Part shown: piece by piece, positions 1 to 8,695 of the stretch
How positions within the stretch are numbered: the first letter of the stretch is position 1
Layout: every line of letters starts with the position of its first letter
IMG/VR virus record: IMGVR_UViG_3300030104_000602
Location: 1-31,302 of that record
Length of the DNA stretch: 31,302 bases
Reading direction: 5' to 3' (one strand)
From: a virus
The notes under the pieces: generated by a model
Told to the model about the DNA's origin: nothing
Databases searched by the model: none
Seen by the model: the letters and a program-made list of their open reading frames with translations, nothing else
Translations under genes and position numbers: made by a program

Positions 1-830
1 TCATAATTTGTTTTTAATCCTAGCTGAAGTAATCTTCTATCAGCTATATATCTATTGTATGCATACATATCTTTTTTAGTAAGACCTTGTATGTCTCCCA
101 TATCAAACACTAAGTCTAAAAATTTATCCTCATGTTCTACCATTTCTCTACAGATTTGATATATTTCTTTTTTGAAATCATCTGTCCAAATGTCTAGGTT
201 TTCTTGTATAAATTCTCTAAATAGTTTTGTCATAGCTTCAACGTGCATTGACTCGTCTCGTATAGAGTATGTAACTATCTGACCCATACCTTTCATTTTA
301 CCAAAGCGAGGAAAGTTTAGCAAGATAGCAAAGCTAGAAAACAATTGTAAGCCCTCTGTAAAAGCTGAATAAACTGCTAAAGTTTTAGCAATACTTCTTT
401 TATCTTTTATGGTAGGTTTAAACTCTGTAACGTACTCATGTTTGTTTGACATTTCTTCATACTCTGCAAAAGCTTTATACTCTATGTCAGGCATACCAAC
501 AGTATCAAGAAGTAAACTATAAGCATGTTGATGTATAGACTCCATGTTAGCGAACGACCCCATCATCATTCTTGCCTCAGGTTTCTTAAAAATACGCATA
601 TACTTATCAACGTAACCTGCTCCTACATCTACATCTGACTGTGTAAATAATCTAAATATTTGTGTAAGTAAATTCTTTTCTATATCTGTAAGTTCTTGCC
701 AATCTTTTACATCGGTGTGTAAAGGTATTGATTCAGGCATCCAATGCATTTGATTTTGTAATACATAGTAATCAAACATCCAAGGGTGGTCAAAGGGTTT
801 GTAATAATTTCTATTGCTTAATAAGCTCAT
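1..830 (-). CDS. nrdB: Class I ribonucleotide reductase, small (beta) subunit, C-terminus outside window
   Basis: The beta subunit houses the diiron-tyrosyl radical cofactor that drives reduction of ribonucleotides to deoxyribonucleotides by NrdA, supplying dNTPs for phage replication. The reading frame is open from the ATG at 830 to the window edge, giving about 276 residues starting MSLLSNRNYY. Expected metal and radical residues are visible with a constant offset from the E. coli protein: D66, E97, H100 and radical Y104 in the ESIHQHAYS segment. Later segments TEGLQLF and RDESMH carry the second half of the metal site. A good Shine-Dalgarno (AGGAG) precedes the start, and the preceding small gene overlaps it by 4 bases. 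The radical tyrosine is present, so this looks like an ordinary Tyr-radical class I enzyme. The C-terminal tail that docks on NrdA is not visible. Confidence 0.95.
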   Translation of the reverse strand, partial: MSLLSNRNYYKPFDHPWMFDYYVLQNQMHWMPESIPLHTDVKDWQELTDIEKNLLTQIFRLFTQSDVDVGAGYVDKYMRIFKKPEARMMMGSFANMESIHQHAYSLLLDTVGMPDIEYKAFAEYEEMSNKHEYVTEFKPTIKDKRSIAKTLAVYSAFTEGLQLFSSFAILLNFPRFGKMKGMGQIVTYSIRDESMHVEAMTKLFREFIQENLDIWTDDFKKEIYQICREMVEHEDKFLDLVFDMGDIQGLTKKDMYAYNRYIADRRLLQLGLKTNY

Positions 831-985
831 TTTTTCTCCTGTTGTTGGGCATACTTTTGAAGTAGCCATTTGTTAAATTGTTTTTTGTATTCTTCTTCTG
901 TGTATACTATAGAGTTTGGTGCTTTGTTTTCATCACAATGGTCTAACCACATTCGTCTACAAAAATCACTAAATTTTTTTTCCAT
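827..985 (-). CDS. Small hypothetical protein between the RNR subunits (52 aa)
   Basis: A 52-residue ORF (starts MEKKFSDFCR, ends QQQEKK) lies exactly between its neighbours. Its ATG shares one base with the stop of the upstream gene (TAATG), and its stop overlaps the nrdB start by 4 bases (ATGA). The tight coupling on both sides is the main evidence that it is real. The protein is charged, has two early cysteines (residues 9 and 17) and an aromatic-rich middle, with no membrane segment. I do not recognise a family. Its position inside the nrdA-nrdB operon suggests a role tied to dNTP supply or replication, but that is only inference. Confidence 0.65.
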   Translation of the reverse strand: MEKKFSDFCRRMWLDHCDENKAPNSIVYTEEEYKKQFNKWLLQKYAQQQEKK

Positions 986-1203
986 TAAAACTCCTTAAGA
1001 AGTAAGTCTAACTTCTCTTGAGCAGTAGCCATTTTTTCTAAGAGGACATCCATAGATTCTATTATGTGTGGGTGCTCTGCTACTCCAACACTAAGTTCTA
1101 AATAAGTATCTAATTCAGTTTTTGCTATAGCAATCTCAGCTTCATACTTTTTTTGTAGAGCATTAAATCTACTCTCGTACATTCTATCAAATTTATCTTC
1201 CAT
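985..1203 (-). CDS. Small coiled-coil hypothetical protein downstream of nrdA (72 aa)
   Basis: A short acidic, helix-forming protein starting MEDKFDRMYE, rich in E, K and L with heptad-like spacing, so probably coiled coil. The ATG at 1203 was chosen because an AAGGA motif sits seven bases upstream of it. A longer form starting at a GTG at 1218 would overlap the nrdA stop codon and has no better ribosome site. The gene follows nrdA at once and overlaps the next small gene by one base. No family recognised. Confidence 0.7.
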   Translation of the reverse strand: MEDKFDRMYESRFNALQKKYEAEIAIAKTELDTYLELSVGVAEHPHIIESMDVLLEKMATAQEKLDLLLKEF

Positions 1204-1207
1204 ATTA

Positions 1208-3100
1208 TTATCCTTCACAGGCTATACATTCTGTGTCTTCTAAATTAATTCGTGGTATCTTAATGTTTACATTCTCTGCATCCCTTGCTGATTCCGACCT
1301 AAAGTAATATAAAGACTTTAGTTTATGCATGGCATACCAATGCACATCATTTAGATACTGTAAGTATTCATCGTGTACTTCTTGTTTTTCTGTAGCCTTT
1401 GGAGATACAAAGAAAAGATTTACACTTTGACTTTGACACACATATTGTTGTCTCATGTGTGCATGTTCTACAATCCATATTTGATTTATTTCATCTGCTG
1501 TTTTGAAAACTTCTTTTTCTTTATCGGTGAATATATCCATTGACTGAATAGAACCTTTATTAGCAGTTATCTCTTTCCAAATTTTTGTTTTGTTTCCTTT
1601 CTTCTTAGAAATAATTTTATCTAAGTATTTATTTTTAACTTGGTACGAACCTGATAAAGTTTTGTGTGTAAAAATGTTCGCACGATTTGGTTCAATACTA
1701 GGGGAAGTACCACCACATATAATACTACTACTGGCATTAGGAGCAATAGCCAAAAGATGAGCGTTACGCATACCTGAACCAGTAATATCAGGAGCTTCAC
1801 CACGTATCTCAGCAAGAGATTTACTTGCCTCCACAGATTTAGTTTTGATATGATTGAAAGCTTTGTTGTTAAATCCTGTTGCGAAGATTCCCTCAAAAGG
1901 AATATTATTCTTTTGTAAATAGGCATGGAAACCCATAGCTCCCAAGCCCAACGACCGTTCTCTATAAGCTGAGAAGCTAGACTTTGTGAATCCTTTTTTA
2001 CCTTCTCGTATGTGGTTTTTAAATCTTTTAAAATTTGCATTGTAGTCTCCTAACTCTGTTGTATCTATTGCATTATCTATAAAGTGTTGAATAACATTAT
2101 CCAACATTGTAATTAAATCTGATATAAAGTTTTCATCTTTTGACCATTCATCATAGTGTTCTAAATTAACACTTGACAAACAACAAACTGCAGTTCTTTC
2201 TTCATTAGTTGGTAAAGTTATTTCAGAACAAAGATTACTTTGTTTAATATCCAAGCCTAAAGCTTTTTGTTCTTTAGGTAAAGATTCATTACAGGTATCA
2301 ATATTAACCATATAAGGTTCACCTGTTTCTGCTCTAGCATTTATTATTTGCCACCATAAGTCTCTAGCACTAACAGTCTTGACTGCTTCTCCTGTCTTAG
2401 GGTCTATTAATCTCCAGTCATTATCGTCTTGTACTGCTTGCAAAAACTCATTAGTAAGATTAACTCCGTTGTGTATGTTCAAACATTTTCTATTTATATC
2501 ACCACCTGATTCTTTACGTATGTTTATAAACTCTTCTATTTCCGGGTGGTTTATGTCCATGTAAGAAGCATAACTACCTCGTCTTGTAACTCCCTGATTG
2601 AATGCTAACATCTGAGAGTCAACAACTTTCATGAATGGTATTGAACCAGTAGAACGACTATTGTTAGCAGTAGCGATGCCATTACTTCTAATATCTCCCC
2701 AATATCCACCAATACCTCCACCTGAACTAGCGAGCCATATGTTTTCATCATAATGAGAAGATAACCCGTCACGACTGTCAGGTACGTAATTGAGAAAGCA
2801 GCTAATAGGTAAACCCCTATTGGTTCCCCCATTACTAAGAATAGGAGTGCTAAACATGAACCATAAAGAGGAACTGTACGTATAAAGTCTTTGAGCCAAT
2901 TGAAAATCTGTGACACCCTTGAAGGTTGCTCCGAACACGGAGGCTCTTGCGAATGCTTCTTGTGCATGTGTTTCTCCTGATGCTTCGTAAAGATACCTAT
3001 CCTTAAGTGTATCTAAACTGAATTTATTTAATTTGTTTTCTTTACTATAGTCTATTTTAATACCTAAGTATTCTTTCTGACCAACCTTGTCTTCGACCAT
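1208..3100 (-). CDS. nrdA: Class I ribonucleotide reductase, large (alpha) subunit
   Basis: Catalytic subunit that reduces ribonucleotides using the radical supplied by NrdB. The 630-residue protein carries the class I active site: C101 (LPISCFLNY) and C306 or C307 as the redox pair, and N289, C291 and E293 in SNLCSEI. The radical-transfer pair Y598-Y599 lies in SLYYFRSE, and a C-terminal CxxC tail (C625, C628) ends the protein. It is shorter than E. coli NrdA (about 760 residues): the recognisable fold starts almost at once, so the N-terminal ATP-cone that senses dATP appears to be absent. The enzyme would then lack dATP feedback inhibition, which suits a phage, but this is inferred from length. 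It shares one base with the upstream DUF3310-like gene. Confidence 0.95.
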   Translation of the reverse strand: MVEDKVGQKEYLGIKIDYSKENKLNKFSLDTLKDRYLYEASGETHAQEAFARASVFGATFKGVTDFQLAQRLYTYSSSLWFMFSTPILSNGGTNRGLPISCFLNYVPDSRDGLSSHYDENIWLASSGGGIGGYWGDIRSNGIATANNSRSTGSIPFMKVVDSQMLAFNQGVTRRGSYASYMDINHPEIEEFINIRKESGGDINRKCLNIHNGVNLTNEFLQAVQDDNDWRLIDPKTGEAVKTVSARDLWWQIINARAETGEPYMVNIDTCNESLPKEQKALGLDIKQSNLCSEITLPTNEERTAVCCLSSVNLEHYDEWSKDENFISDLITMLDNVIQHFIDNAIDTTELGDYNANFKRFKNHIREGKKGFTKSSFSAYRERSLGLGAMGFHAYLQKNNIPFEGIFATGFNNKAFNHIKTKSVEASKSLAEIRGEAPDITGSGMRNAHLLAIAPNASSSIICGGTSPSIEPNRANIFTHKTLSGSYQVKNKYLDKIISKKKGNKTKIWKEITANKGSIQSMDIFTDKEKEVFKTADEINQIWIVEHAHMRQQYVCQSQSVNLFFVSPKATEKQEVHDEYLQYLNDVHWYAMHKLKSLYYFRSESARDAENVNIKIPRINLEDTECIACEG

Positions 3101-3366
3101 TAGTTTTTCTCCTTGTCATTTAAATGTAATGCAATAAGTGCATAGTGTATAATTTTAAGTAGGTCTGCATCAGACTTACCATTCTTTTTTCCATACCTCA
3201 TAGCATACTTCATGATGTTACCTATACAAAAACCTTCACCATGTCCTGCATCAATAATCATATCTGTTGCTTGATACTTTGAATGAGCGTAGTGTTGAGT
3301 GTAGGTATCGTCAATATACTGTTGCACACTTCTTAAATTTATATTTTCATCAAATTTGTAATCCAT
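3100..3366 (-). CDS. DUF3310-like small protein
   Basis: An 88-residue protein with the pattern typical of the phage DUF3310 family: an HY near the front, then GEGFCIGNIMKYAMRYGKKNG followed by an L-rich helix. In T7 this domain occurs in the gp1.7 nucleotide kinase; whether this small stand-alone copy has that activity is unknown. Its location between endonuclease I and nrdA fits nucleotide metabolism. I prefer the ATG at 3366 (protein starting MDYKFDENIN), which has GGAAAG at good spacing. An in-frame ATG at 3381 would add five residues and overlap the preceding gene. The stop codon shares a base with the nrdA start. Confidence 0.75.
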   Translation of the reverse strand: MDYKFDENINLRSVQQYIDDTYTQHYAHSKYQATDMIIDAGHGEGFCIGNIMKYAMRYGKKNGKSDADLLKIIHYALIALHLNDKEKN

Positions 3367-3368
3367 AA

Positions 3369-3803
3369 TTATTCTTTCCATTCTTTAGGTAGTGTATGTT
3401 CAGAGAACCACCTAAAATTATTTTTTTCTGCCCACTCTGCATGACTACGTTTTGTTCCGTCCTTTCTTCTTTTAGCTTGAGGCATAGGAGAACTAGGACT
3501 TGAAAACAAAAAGACTAACTCTTGATTAGGTTTAAGACACTTACGTATCCAAACATATTTATTGTATTCTTGGTAATCCCAAAACCTACCTTTAGCTTCA
3601 AGTAAGTATTCTACACCATCTATAACTTTTGTAAAGTCAGGTTCGTAAGTGTGTTCAACTATGTAAGAAACTTTATCGGAATGATGACTCCATTTTTTTA
3701 AAGAGTTTTTATGTAACGTATACTCCCAATTAGAATCATAACCTTTAGGTAAATTTTTTTCTATAGGTCTAACCTTCCGTGGTTTTCTATATCCTCGTTT
3801 CAC
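3369..3803 (-). CDS. Endonuclease I, T7 gp3-like Holliday junction resolvase
   Basis: Structure-selective nuclease that cuts branched DNA such as four-way junctions and cruciforms. In T7 it helps degrade host DNA, recombine and clear branches before packaging. The 144-residue protein has the T7 endonuclease I signature in order: E27 (SNWE), D56 in YEPDF and the E69-x-K71 pair in LEAKG, followed by a conserved WIRK and hydrophobic core. Length matches T7 gp3 (149 residues). It overlaps the upstream unknown gene by 4 bases. Its substrate preference is of interest here because the window contains a long chain of potential cruciforms at 14824-15936. Confidence 0.88.
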   Translation of the reverse strand: MKRGYRKPRKVRPIEKNLPKGYDSNWEYTLHKNSLKKWSHHSDKVSYIVEHTYEPDFTKVIDGVEYLLEAKGRFWDYQEYNKYVWIRKCLKPNQELVFLFSSPSSPMPQAKRRKDGTKRSHAEWAEKNNFRWFSEHTLPKEWKE

Positions 3804-4063
3804 ACTATATCCTGTAATGTAATTTCATCTAATTCTTTTGTTAAAGATTGTTGTTTAACTTTCTGTATAAACCACCTTTCAGTAAAGGCAGACAGGCTTA
3901 ACTTTTGATTACTGTAAACATACTTTTCTAATGTAGGAAAAAAATCTTTATAATTTTCTTTAGTTATATCTTTAGCATCTTCTGATGAAACTAAAGTGTG
4001 TAACCACTCATACATTAAGTCATGTGCTTTACGTTTAACTTCTTTTGATTTGCGTCTATTCAT
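3800..4063 (-). CDS. Hypothetical protein (87 aa) between two nuclease genes
   Basis: Lysine-rich N-terminus (MNRRKSKEVKRKAHDLMYEW) followed by a mostly helical body with many aromatic residues and an acidic end. It overlaps the upstream exonuclease-like gene and the downstream endonuclease I gene by 4 bases each, so it is translated as part of the replication operon. I recognise no domain, membrane segment or metal motif. A DNA-processing accessory role is only suggested by position. Confidence 0.7.
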   Translation of the reverse strand: MNRRKSKEVKRKAHDLMYEWLHTLVSSEDAKDITKENYKDFFPTLEKYVYSNQKLSLSAFTERWFIQKVKQQSLTKELDEITLQDIV

Positions 4064-4815
4064 ATTACTGCTGAGTCATAGTTCTTAACTAATTTCCAAT
4101 AAGTTAATAAACTATTAAACATTTTTTTGTGTTTAGCATGAGACTTCTTCTCCCAAATGTGAGGTAATACTAAACCTGTGTCTGCTCTATCTACAAATAT
4201 AGATATTCTTTCAGGAGATTTTACATTACAACCTTGAGCATAAGCTGACAATTGCATACCGTGGTCGTCATATACTAAATTAGATGCTTCTTTATCTTCT
4301 AAATTATCTTTAGTTTTAAAATCAATAAAGATACCTGACTTAGAATATAAATCTATTTTACCACCGTAACCTTGTGTAGCACAAAAAGAATCTTCTGCTA
4401 TCCATTCTTCATCAGGATATGTTTCATCTAACCAAGATTTAATTACTTTGTAAGGTTTAGTTTCTTTTTCTCCTAAAAAACCCTGTTCAATTTGAGCATG
4501 AATTTTAGTTCCTTGCTTTGCAGCTTCTAAACCTACTTCTTTACCTGCACTTTTACATTTGTTTATATAGTTAGGGTCGTCTTTATCTACTTTTAGTGAA
4601 GCTTTTAAAGCTTCCGTAATCTTCCAGTTTTCTAAAGAAGGTTTAGCTGACATACCTATAATGGTAGTAACAGAAGGAACTAAACCTAAAGACCTAGCAT
4701 CACGTAATGTAGTGTTTCTTTCTTTACCATTAGCACCTATAATAGTATACATAGGTGTTCCGTCTATGTCATACCAATGTCCTGCTTCTGATGTGTAATT
4801 ATTTTTTGTTGTCAT
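4060..4815 (-). CDS. PD-(D/E)XK exonuclease, Cas4/RecB-nuclease-like
   Basis: A 251-residue nuclease of the RecB/Cas4-like PD-(D/E)XK fold. Visible motifs in order are GTKIHAQIE with H106 and E110, GGKIDLY with D155, IDFKTK with D165 and K167 (the metal and catalytic core), and MQLSAYAQG giving the Q-x3-Y motif typical of RecB-type nucleases. No cysteine cluster for an Fe-S centre is apparent, unlike Cas4. In marine T7-like phages a gene of this type sits where T7 carries gp6 exonuclease, so it probably degrades host DNA and processes ends during replication. It overlaps the preceding nuclease-like gene by 17 bases and the following gene by 4. Confidence 0.82.
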   Translation of the reverse strand: MTTKNNYTSEAGHWYDIDGTPMYTIIGANGKERNTTLRDARSLGLVPSVTTIIGMSAKPSLENWKITEALKASLKVDKDDPNYINKCKSAGKEVGLEAAKQGTKIHAQIEQGFLGEKETKPYKVIKSWLDETYPDEEWIAEDSFCATQGYGGKIDLYSKSGIFIDFKTKDNLEDKEASNLVYDDHGMQLSAYAQGCNVKSPERISIFVDRADTGLVLPHIWEKKSHAKHKKMFNSLLTYWKLVKNYDSAVI

Positions 4816-5224
4816 TTTTTTTACTCTCTTTAAATGCTTTGATTACGTCAGTTGAAAACAATTTCTGTAAGTTTATTAAGAACATACGACTTGCGTTATT
4901 GTCACCACCTGATACAGTTTTGAATGTATCCAAATCATTTACAATTTTTTTCAAGGTGTCTGTTTTAAAAACTAAAGTACAGTATTCATCTTTACCGATG
5001 CATAGATTGTGAAACCAATAATCAGCTTCTGTTGCTTTGATACCAGAGGGTTTACCCCATGACTCATACTCTATACAAATGTTACCTGACTTCTGCCAAA
5101 TATCTCTTTCTGATTTGACTTCTATCTTTTTATTAGTGAGCATGTCTGCTATCTTTTCTTCTCTAACAGTACCATACTGTAAATCTAAATCAAACTTCTT
5201 TCTATCTTTTTTAGTGGGTTTCAT
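4799..5224 (-). CDS. Putative PD-(D/E)XK-type endonuclease-like protein
   Basis: A 141-residue protein starting MKPTKKDRKK. The central part has an acidic residue followed by IEVKSE and then a conserved-looking stretch (GNICIEYE, KPSGI, ATEADYW). This resembles small phage nucleases in which the E-x-K pair is catalytic and the KPSGI-TxADYW segment is diagnostic. The assignment is by pattern only and the exact reaction is unknown. It overlaps DNA polymerase by 14 bases upstream and the exonuclease gene by 17 bases downstream, within a cluster of DNA-processing genes. Confidence 0.65.
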   Translation of the reverse strand: MKPTKKDRKKFDLDLQYGTVREEKIADMLTNKKIEVKSERDIWQKSGNICIEYESWGKPSGIKATEADYWFHNLCIGKDEYCTLVFKTDTLKKIVNDLDTFKTVSGGDNNASRMFLINLQKLFSTDVIKAFKESKKNDNKK

Positions 5225-6947
5225 TCCAACTGTCTCCTATTTTATACTCACCTGTTAGTGGGCATCTCATGTTAAAAAAATCTCCTGCTTCTTCAATACA
5301 TTTAACTGCAATCTTTCCAACCCATTCTGCATCTTGTTCAGGAACTTCTATCTGCCATTCATCATGAATATTAGCAACAATTTTTACATCGTCTTTATTC
5401 GCTAACTTTAATGCATCATTTAAAAACATTAAAGCTTTCTTCATAACTATTGCACCACCACCCTGTAGTAAAGTATTTAATGCTGAGTGTTGATGTCTCA
5501 AAATAATCTTCCTTCCGTCTAATCCTTTTAAGTAACCTTTTGAAGACGCTCTGTCAATTCTATTTGTAAGAGCTTTAAATGATGGGTTACTATCAAAAAA
5601 CTGTTCTCTAAGTTGTTTACCTGCTCTTGAGCTTCCTCCAATAATACTACCAAGCTTTGCATTTCCTGCTCCGTAGCATAAGGCATAGATGAAAGTTTTA
5701 GCCTGATTTCTTGATTTAAGTTTTGCAAGTCTTTGGTTAGTTTCGTGTATGTCACCGTTGATAATTTCATTTGTGTATCCTTCATCGTCCATATAATGTG
5801 CTAACATTCGTAGCTCTAAACTACTAGCATCAACACCTACTAATTTATTTCCTTTATCTACTATCCAACAACTTCTACATTCAGAACCGTATGGACTATT
5901 AATACTGGGAACTTGTGCCATGTTAGGATTTCTATGTGCCATCCTTCCTGTGATAGCTCCTGTAGAAACAACCGAACCATGTACTCTGTTGTCTTCACCT
6001 ACTGCCTCAATCCAAGATTGGATTTGAGCAATTCTTTTTTGATATAAAAGAAAATCTGCAATGAGTTTAGCTTCATAGATATGTGTTATATCTTTTAGCG
6101 TACCTTCATCTACTTTTGGTTGACCTGTAGGTGTAAGTTCTTTAGGCTTCCAACCAAAATCTTGTAAGTATTCTCCGATTTGTTTACGAGAACCTAAATT
6201 AAACTCTTGCAATCGTTGTCTCATGAAAGGTTTAAATGGTCTTACCCCACTAAGTATATCAGAATATTCTTGATTGGTCAAGCCTTGTTTAGATAAATTA
6301 CCATCTTTTTTCTTTTTAGGAACGACTTGCTTTTCGTCAACCCATTTAGGCTTAAATGTTTTATGTACTTCATCTACTGTTTCTTGTAAGAGTCTACTTA
6401 ATTTACTTGTAAGTAGAGTAGCTTCTTTCATGTCAAACAAAAAACCATTTTCTTTTTGGTGTGTTAATATGTGTGTAACATCATGCTCAATAGTTATTGA
6501 TTCTTTAGAAAAACCTGCTGATTCTTTCTTTAAATGTTCATAAAGTTTTTTATTTAAATTAACATCTGTTATACAATACTTAAGCATTTCATCTGAATAT
6601 GTTTCCCATTCAGGTGATTTAGCTTTATGAAAGCCAAGTCTATATCCCCAAGACTCTAGGCTATGTCCACCTTCTCTACTAGGTTTAAACAATCTAGAAA
6701 GAACAAGTGTATCCACCACTAAGTCTAAATTATAAAGGTCAACACCCGTTAGTTTTTTAATTACAGGTATATCAAAACCTACAATGTTATGACCAATAAG
6801 TTTATCTGCTTGTTGTAAAAACTTAATGCCTTCATCTATCTTTGTGTTGTCAAACGTATGAACGCAATCGTGTTCATCTACTGCCACAATACAATGTATT
6901 AACGTAGCATCTAACCCGTCTGTTTCTATATCAAATACTAATTCCAT
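5211..6947 (-). CDS. DNA polymerase, family A (T7 gp5-like) with 3'-5' exonuclease
   Basis: Replicative polymerase of 578 residues, shorter than T7 gp5 (704). The N-terminal proofreading domain shows D6 and E8 in DIETDGL, the GHNIVGFD segment, and Y124/D128 in YCITD. The polymerase domain has motif A with D373 (GVDASSLELR), motif B with R413, K417, Y421 and Y425 (RNQAKTFIYALCYG), and motif C with H528, D529 and E530 (IHDE). Y421 occupies the position of E. coli Pol I F762 and T7 Y526. The tyrosine state is common in virulent T7-like phages. It starts 11 bases after primase-helicase and ends overlapping a nuclease-like gene. Host thioredoxin use, as in T7, cannot be judged from sequence alone. 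Confidence 0.96.
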   Translation of the reverse strand: MELVFDIETDGLDATLIHCIVAVDEHDCVHTFDNTKIDEGIKFLQQADKLIGHNIVGFDIPVIKKLTGVDLYNLDLVVDTLVLSRLFKPSREGGHSLESWGYRLGFHKAKSPEWETYSDEMLKYCITDVNLNKKLYEHLKKESAGFSKESITIEHDVTHILTHQKENGFLFDMKEATLLTSKLSRLLQETVDEVHKTFKPKWVDEKQVVPKKKKDGNLSKQGLTNQEYSDILSGVRPFKPFMRQRLQEFNLGSRKQIGEYLQDFGWKPKELTPTGQPKVDEGTLKDITHIYEAKLIADFLLYQKRIAQIQSWIEAVGEDNRVHGSVVSTGAITGRMAHRNPNMAQVPSINSPYGSECRSCWIVDKGNKLVGVDASSLELRMLAHYMDDEGYTNEIINGDIHETNQRLAKLKSRNQAKTFIYALCYGAGNAKLGSIIGGSSRAGKQLREQFFDSNPSFKALTNRIDRASSKGYLKGLDGRKIILRHQHSALNTLLQGGGAIVMKKALMFLNDALKLANKDDVKIVANIHDEWQIEVPEQDAEWVGKIAVKCIEEAGDFFNMRCPLTGEYKIGDSWNETH

Positions 6948-6958
6948 AATTTCTCCTA

Positions 6959-8629
6959 TTAAAAAGGAACACTATCTTCTTCTTTAGAACTATTAAGTAA
7001 CTCATAATCAGAATATTCTGATAGTCTACCCGTGTCTTTATCATACACTAAAGCAGTAGCCATACCAACATCACCTGTATATCTAGATTTTAGTACTCGT
7101 AATCTAGTTGTTCTAGATTCTAATTCATCATCTGATTGTTGGTCACGTTCTAAAGCTATAACACAATCACTAAGTTGAGCTATAGCATTACTGCCTCTAA
7201 GATGTGATAAGCTAACACTTACTCCGTTCTCATGTCCTTTGTCACCTTGAACTCTACGAAGGTGAGATACTAATATAACACCTGCTCCTGTTTCTTCTAC
7301 TAAACTACGAAGCCTAGTCATAATATTATCTATAGCTCTACGTTCATCACCTTCTGTCATAGAACTAACTAACATATGAAGGTGGTCAACAACTACCCAT
7401 TTACAATCACAACCTACAATAAGATATCTAAGTTTAGAAAAGATATCATCTAAATCATTTGTACCGAAGTGAGCATGAAGAAAGACTCTGTCATTACTAA
7501 ATATTTTGTTGAACATAGTAGTCAATGTTTCATAGTCGTAAGTATCTCTGACACTATCAATGTATAGTCTAGCGTTAGCTTCAATAGACATAATACCGTC
7601 AACAGTTCTTCTCCAATCTTCTTCAAGAGCTATGATACCTACGTTATCTTCTGTTTGATTGACAAGCCAATGTTCAATCTCTCTAGTGATAGAAGATTTA
7701 CCAAGACCTGTGCCACCTGTTAAAGTTATAAGTTCACCTTGTCTCATACCAATTAGTTTTTTGTTGAGACCTTCCCAAGGATAAGGAACACTAGCTTTCT
7801 TATCTCTTGTTAAGAATTCTTTTTGTTTTTCTGATACTCGAATTATTCCACTTGGAGTATATACTTGTGCATCCCACCAAGCTCTAGTAAATGCTTCATG
7901 ACTTTTACTACGAAGCATATCATTAGGGTCTTTGTAACCCTCAGGTAAAGTAACTATCTTACATTTGTTTGGCTTGATAATTTTAGCTACTTCTTGTGCA
8001 GACTCTTGACCTGCTTGGTCTTTGTCAAAACAAAGAACTACATTGTTGAAACTTTCTACATACTCTAAACTTTCTTTGATGTCTTTGACTGCTGATTGAG
8101 CACCACGTTTGATTGATACAACTGCCCACTTGCTACCAAGTAATTCGTATGCAGACATAGCATCACACTCACCCTCTACAATAGTAAGATACTTACCACC
8201 TTCTTTGAAGAGGTGTTGTCCAAACAATCCTGTACCCTCGAAGTTACCTTCTGTAGAAAATCGTTTGTCTTTTACATATCTAATTTTATGTGCAGTTAAT
8301 TCATTGTTGTTGTAGTAAGGATATAAATGTTGAGAGAGTTCTCCGTTACCGTCATACACTACCTTGACTCCATACTTTTTAGCAGTATCTGCAGATATAT
8401 TTCTATCTGTCAGCGAAGCAAACATACCACCATGAGTAAGATTCGCAGGGGTTGTTTCTTGTTTTGGTTTGTATTCCACAGAACGTACTCCTATATTATT
8501 TTTGTTTGGTAAAAATTCTCCACAACTAAAACACTTTGTAGACCCGTCTTCATTTAAAGACAAGGCATCTGTACTACCACAAGTGTTACAAGGTAAGTGA
8601 AACTTTACAAACTTATTGTTATCATTCAT
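6959..8629 (-). CDS. Bifunctional DNA primase-helicase (T7 gp4-like)
   Basis: A 556-residue protein that unwinds the replication fork and makes RNA primers. The N-terminal zinc ribbon has C14, C17, C33 and C36. The TOPRIM primase core shows E152 in IVEGECD and D202/D204 in CFDKD. The C-terminal RecA-like helicase has Walker A at 305-313 (GGTGLGKSS), an acidic ALEED segment, Walker B in WVVVDHLHML, and the VSHLRR motif. Length matches T7 gp4A (566), and all primase residues are present. It is the first gene after a factor-independent terminator at 8643-8681, so either readthrough or a promoter I could not identify supplies its expression. Confidence 0.96.
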   Translation of the reverse strand: MNDNNKFVKFHLPCNTCGSTDALSLNEDGSTKCFSCGEFLPNKNNIGVRSVEYKPKQETTPANLTHGGMFASLTDRNISADTAKKYGVKVVYDGNGELSQHLYPYYNNNELTAHKIRYVKDKRFSTEGNFEGTGLFGQHLFKEGGKYLTIVEGECDAMSAYELLGSKWAVVSIKRGAQSAVKDIKESLEYVESFNNVVLCFDKDQAGQESAQEVAKIIKPNKCKIVTLPEGYKDPNDMLRSKSHEAFTRAWWDAQVYTPSGIIRVSEKQKEFLTRDKKASVPYPWEGLNKKLIGMRQGELITLTGGTGLGKSSITREIEHWLVNQTEDNVGIIALEEDWRRTVDGIMSIEANARLYIDSVRDTYDYETLTTMFNKIFSNDRVFLHAHFGTNDLDDIFSKLRYLIVGCDCKWVVVDHLHMLVSSMTEGDERRAIDNIMTRLRSLVEETGAGVILVSHLRRVQGDKGHENGVSVSLSHLRGSNAIAQLSDCVIALERDQQSDDELESRTTRLRVLKSRYTGDVGMATALVYDKDTGRLSEYSDYELLNSSKEEDSVPF

Positions 8630-8642
8630 ATATTTTATCCAT

Positions 8643-8681
8643 AAAAAAAGCTAGACACTTTACACAGAAATGCCTAGCTTT
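8643..8681 (-). terminator. Factor-independent terminator between ssb block and primase-helicase
   Basis: On the minus strand an 8-bp stem (AAAGCTAG with CTAGCTTT, arms at 8674-8681 and 8647-8654), plus two more pairs across one mismatch, is followed at once by seven T. It sits in the 66-base gap after the small gene downstream of ssDNA-binding protein. It would make the ssb transcript abundant relative to primase-helicase and polymerase. Confidence 0.8.
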
Positions 8682-8695
8682 AGTTTTAAAACAAT

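Noticed and set aside
1621-2967. Other-frame ORFs inside nrdA
   Set aside because: They overlap a gene with clear catalytic residues, and their translations look non-protein-like.
8109-8512. Short plus-strand ORFs opposite primase-helicase
   Set aside because: They are antisense to a well-supported gene and have no ribosome sites.
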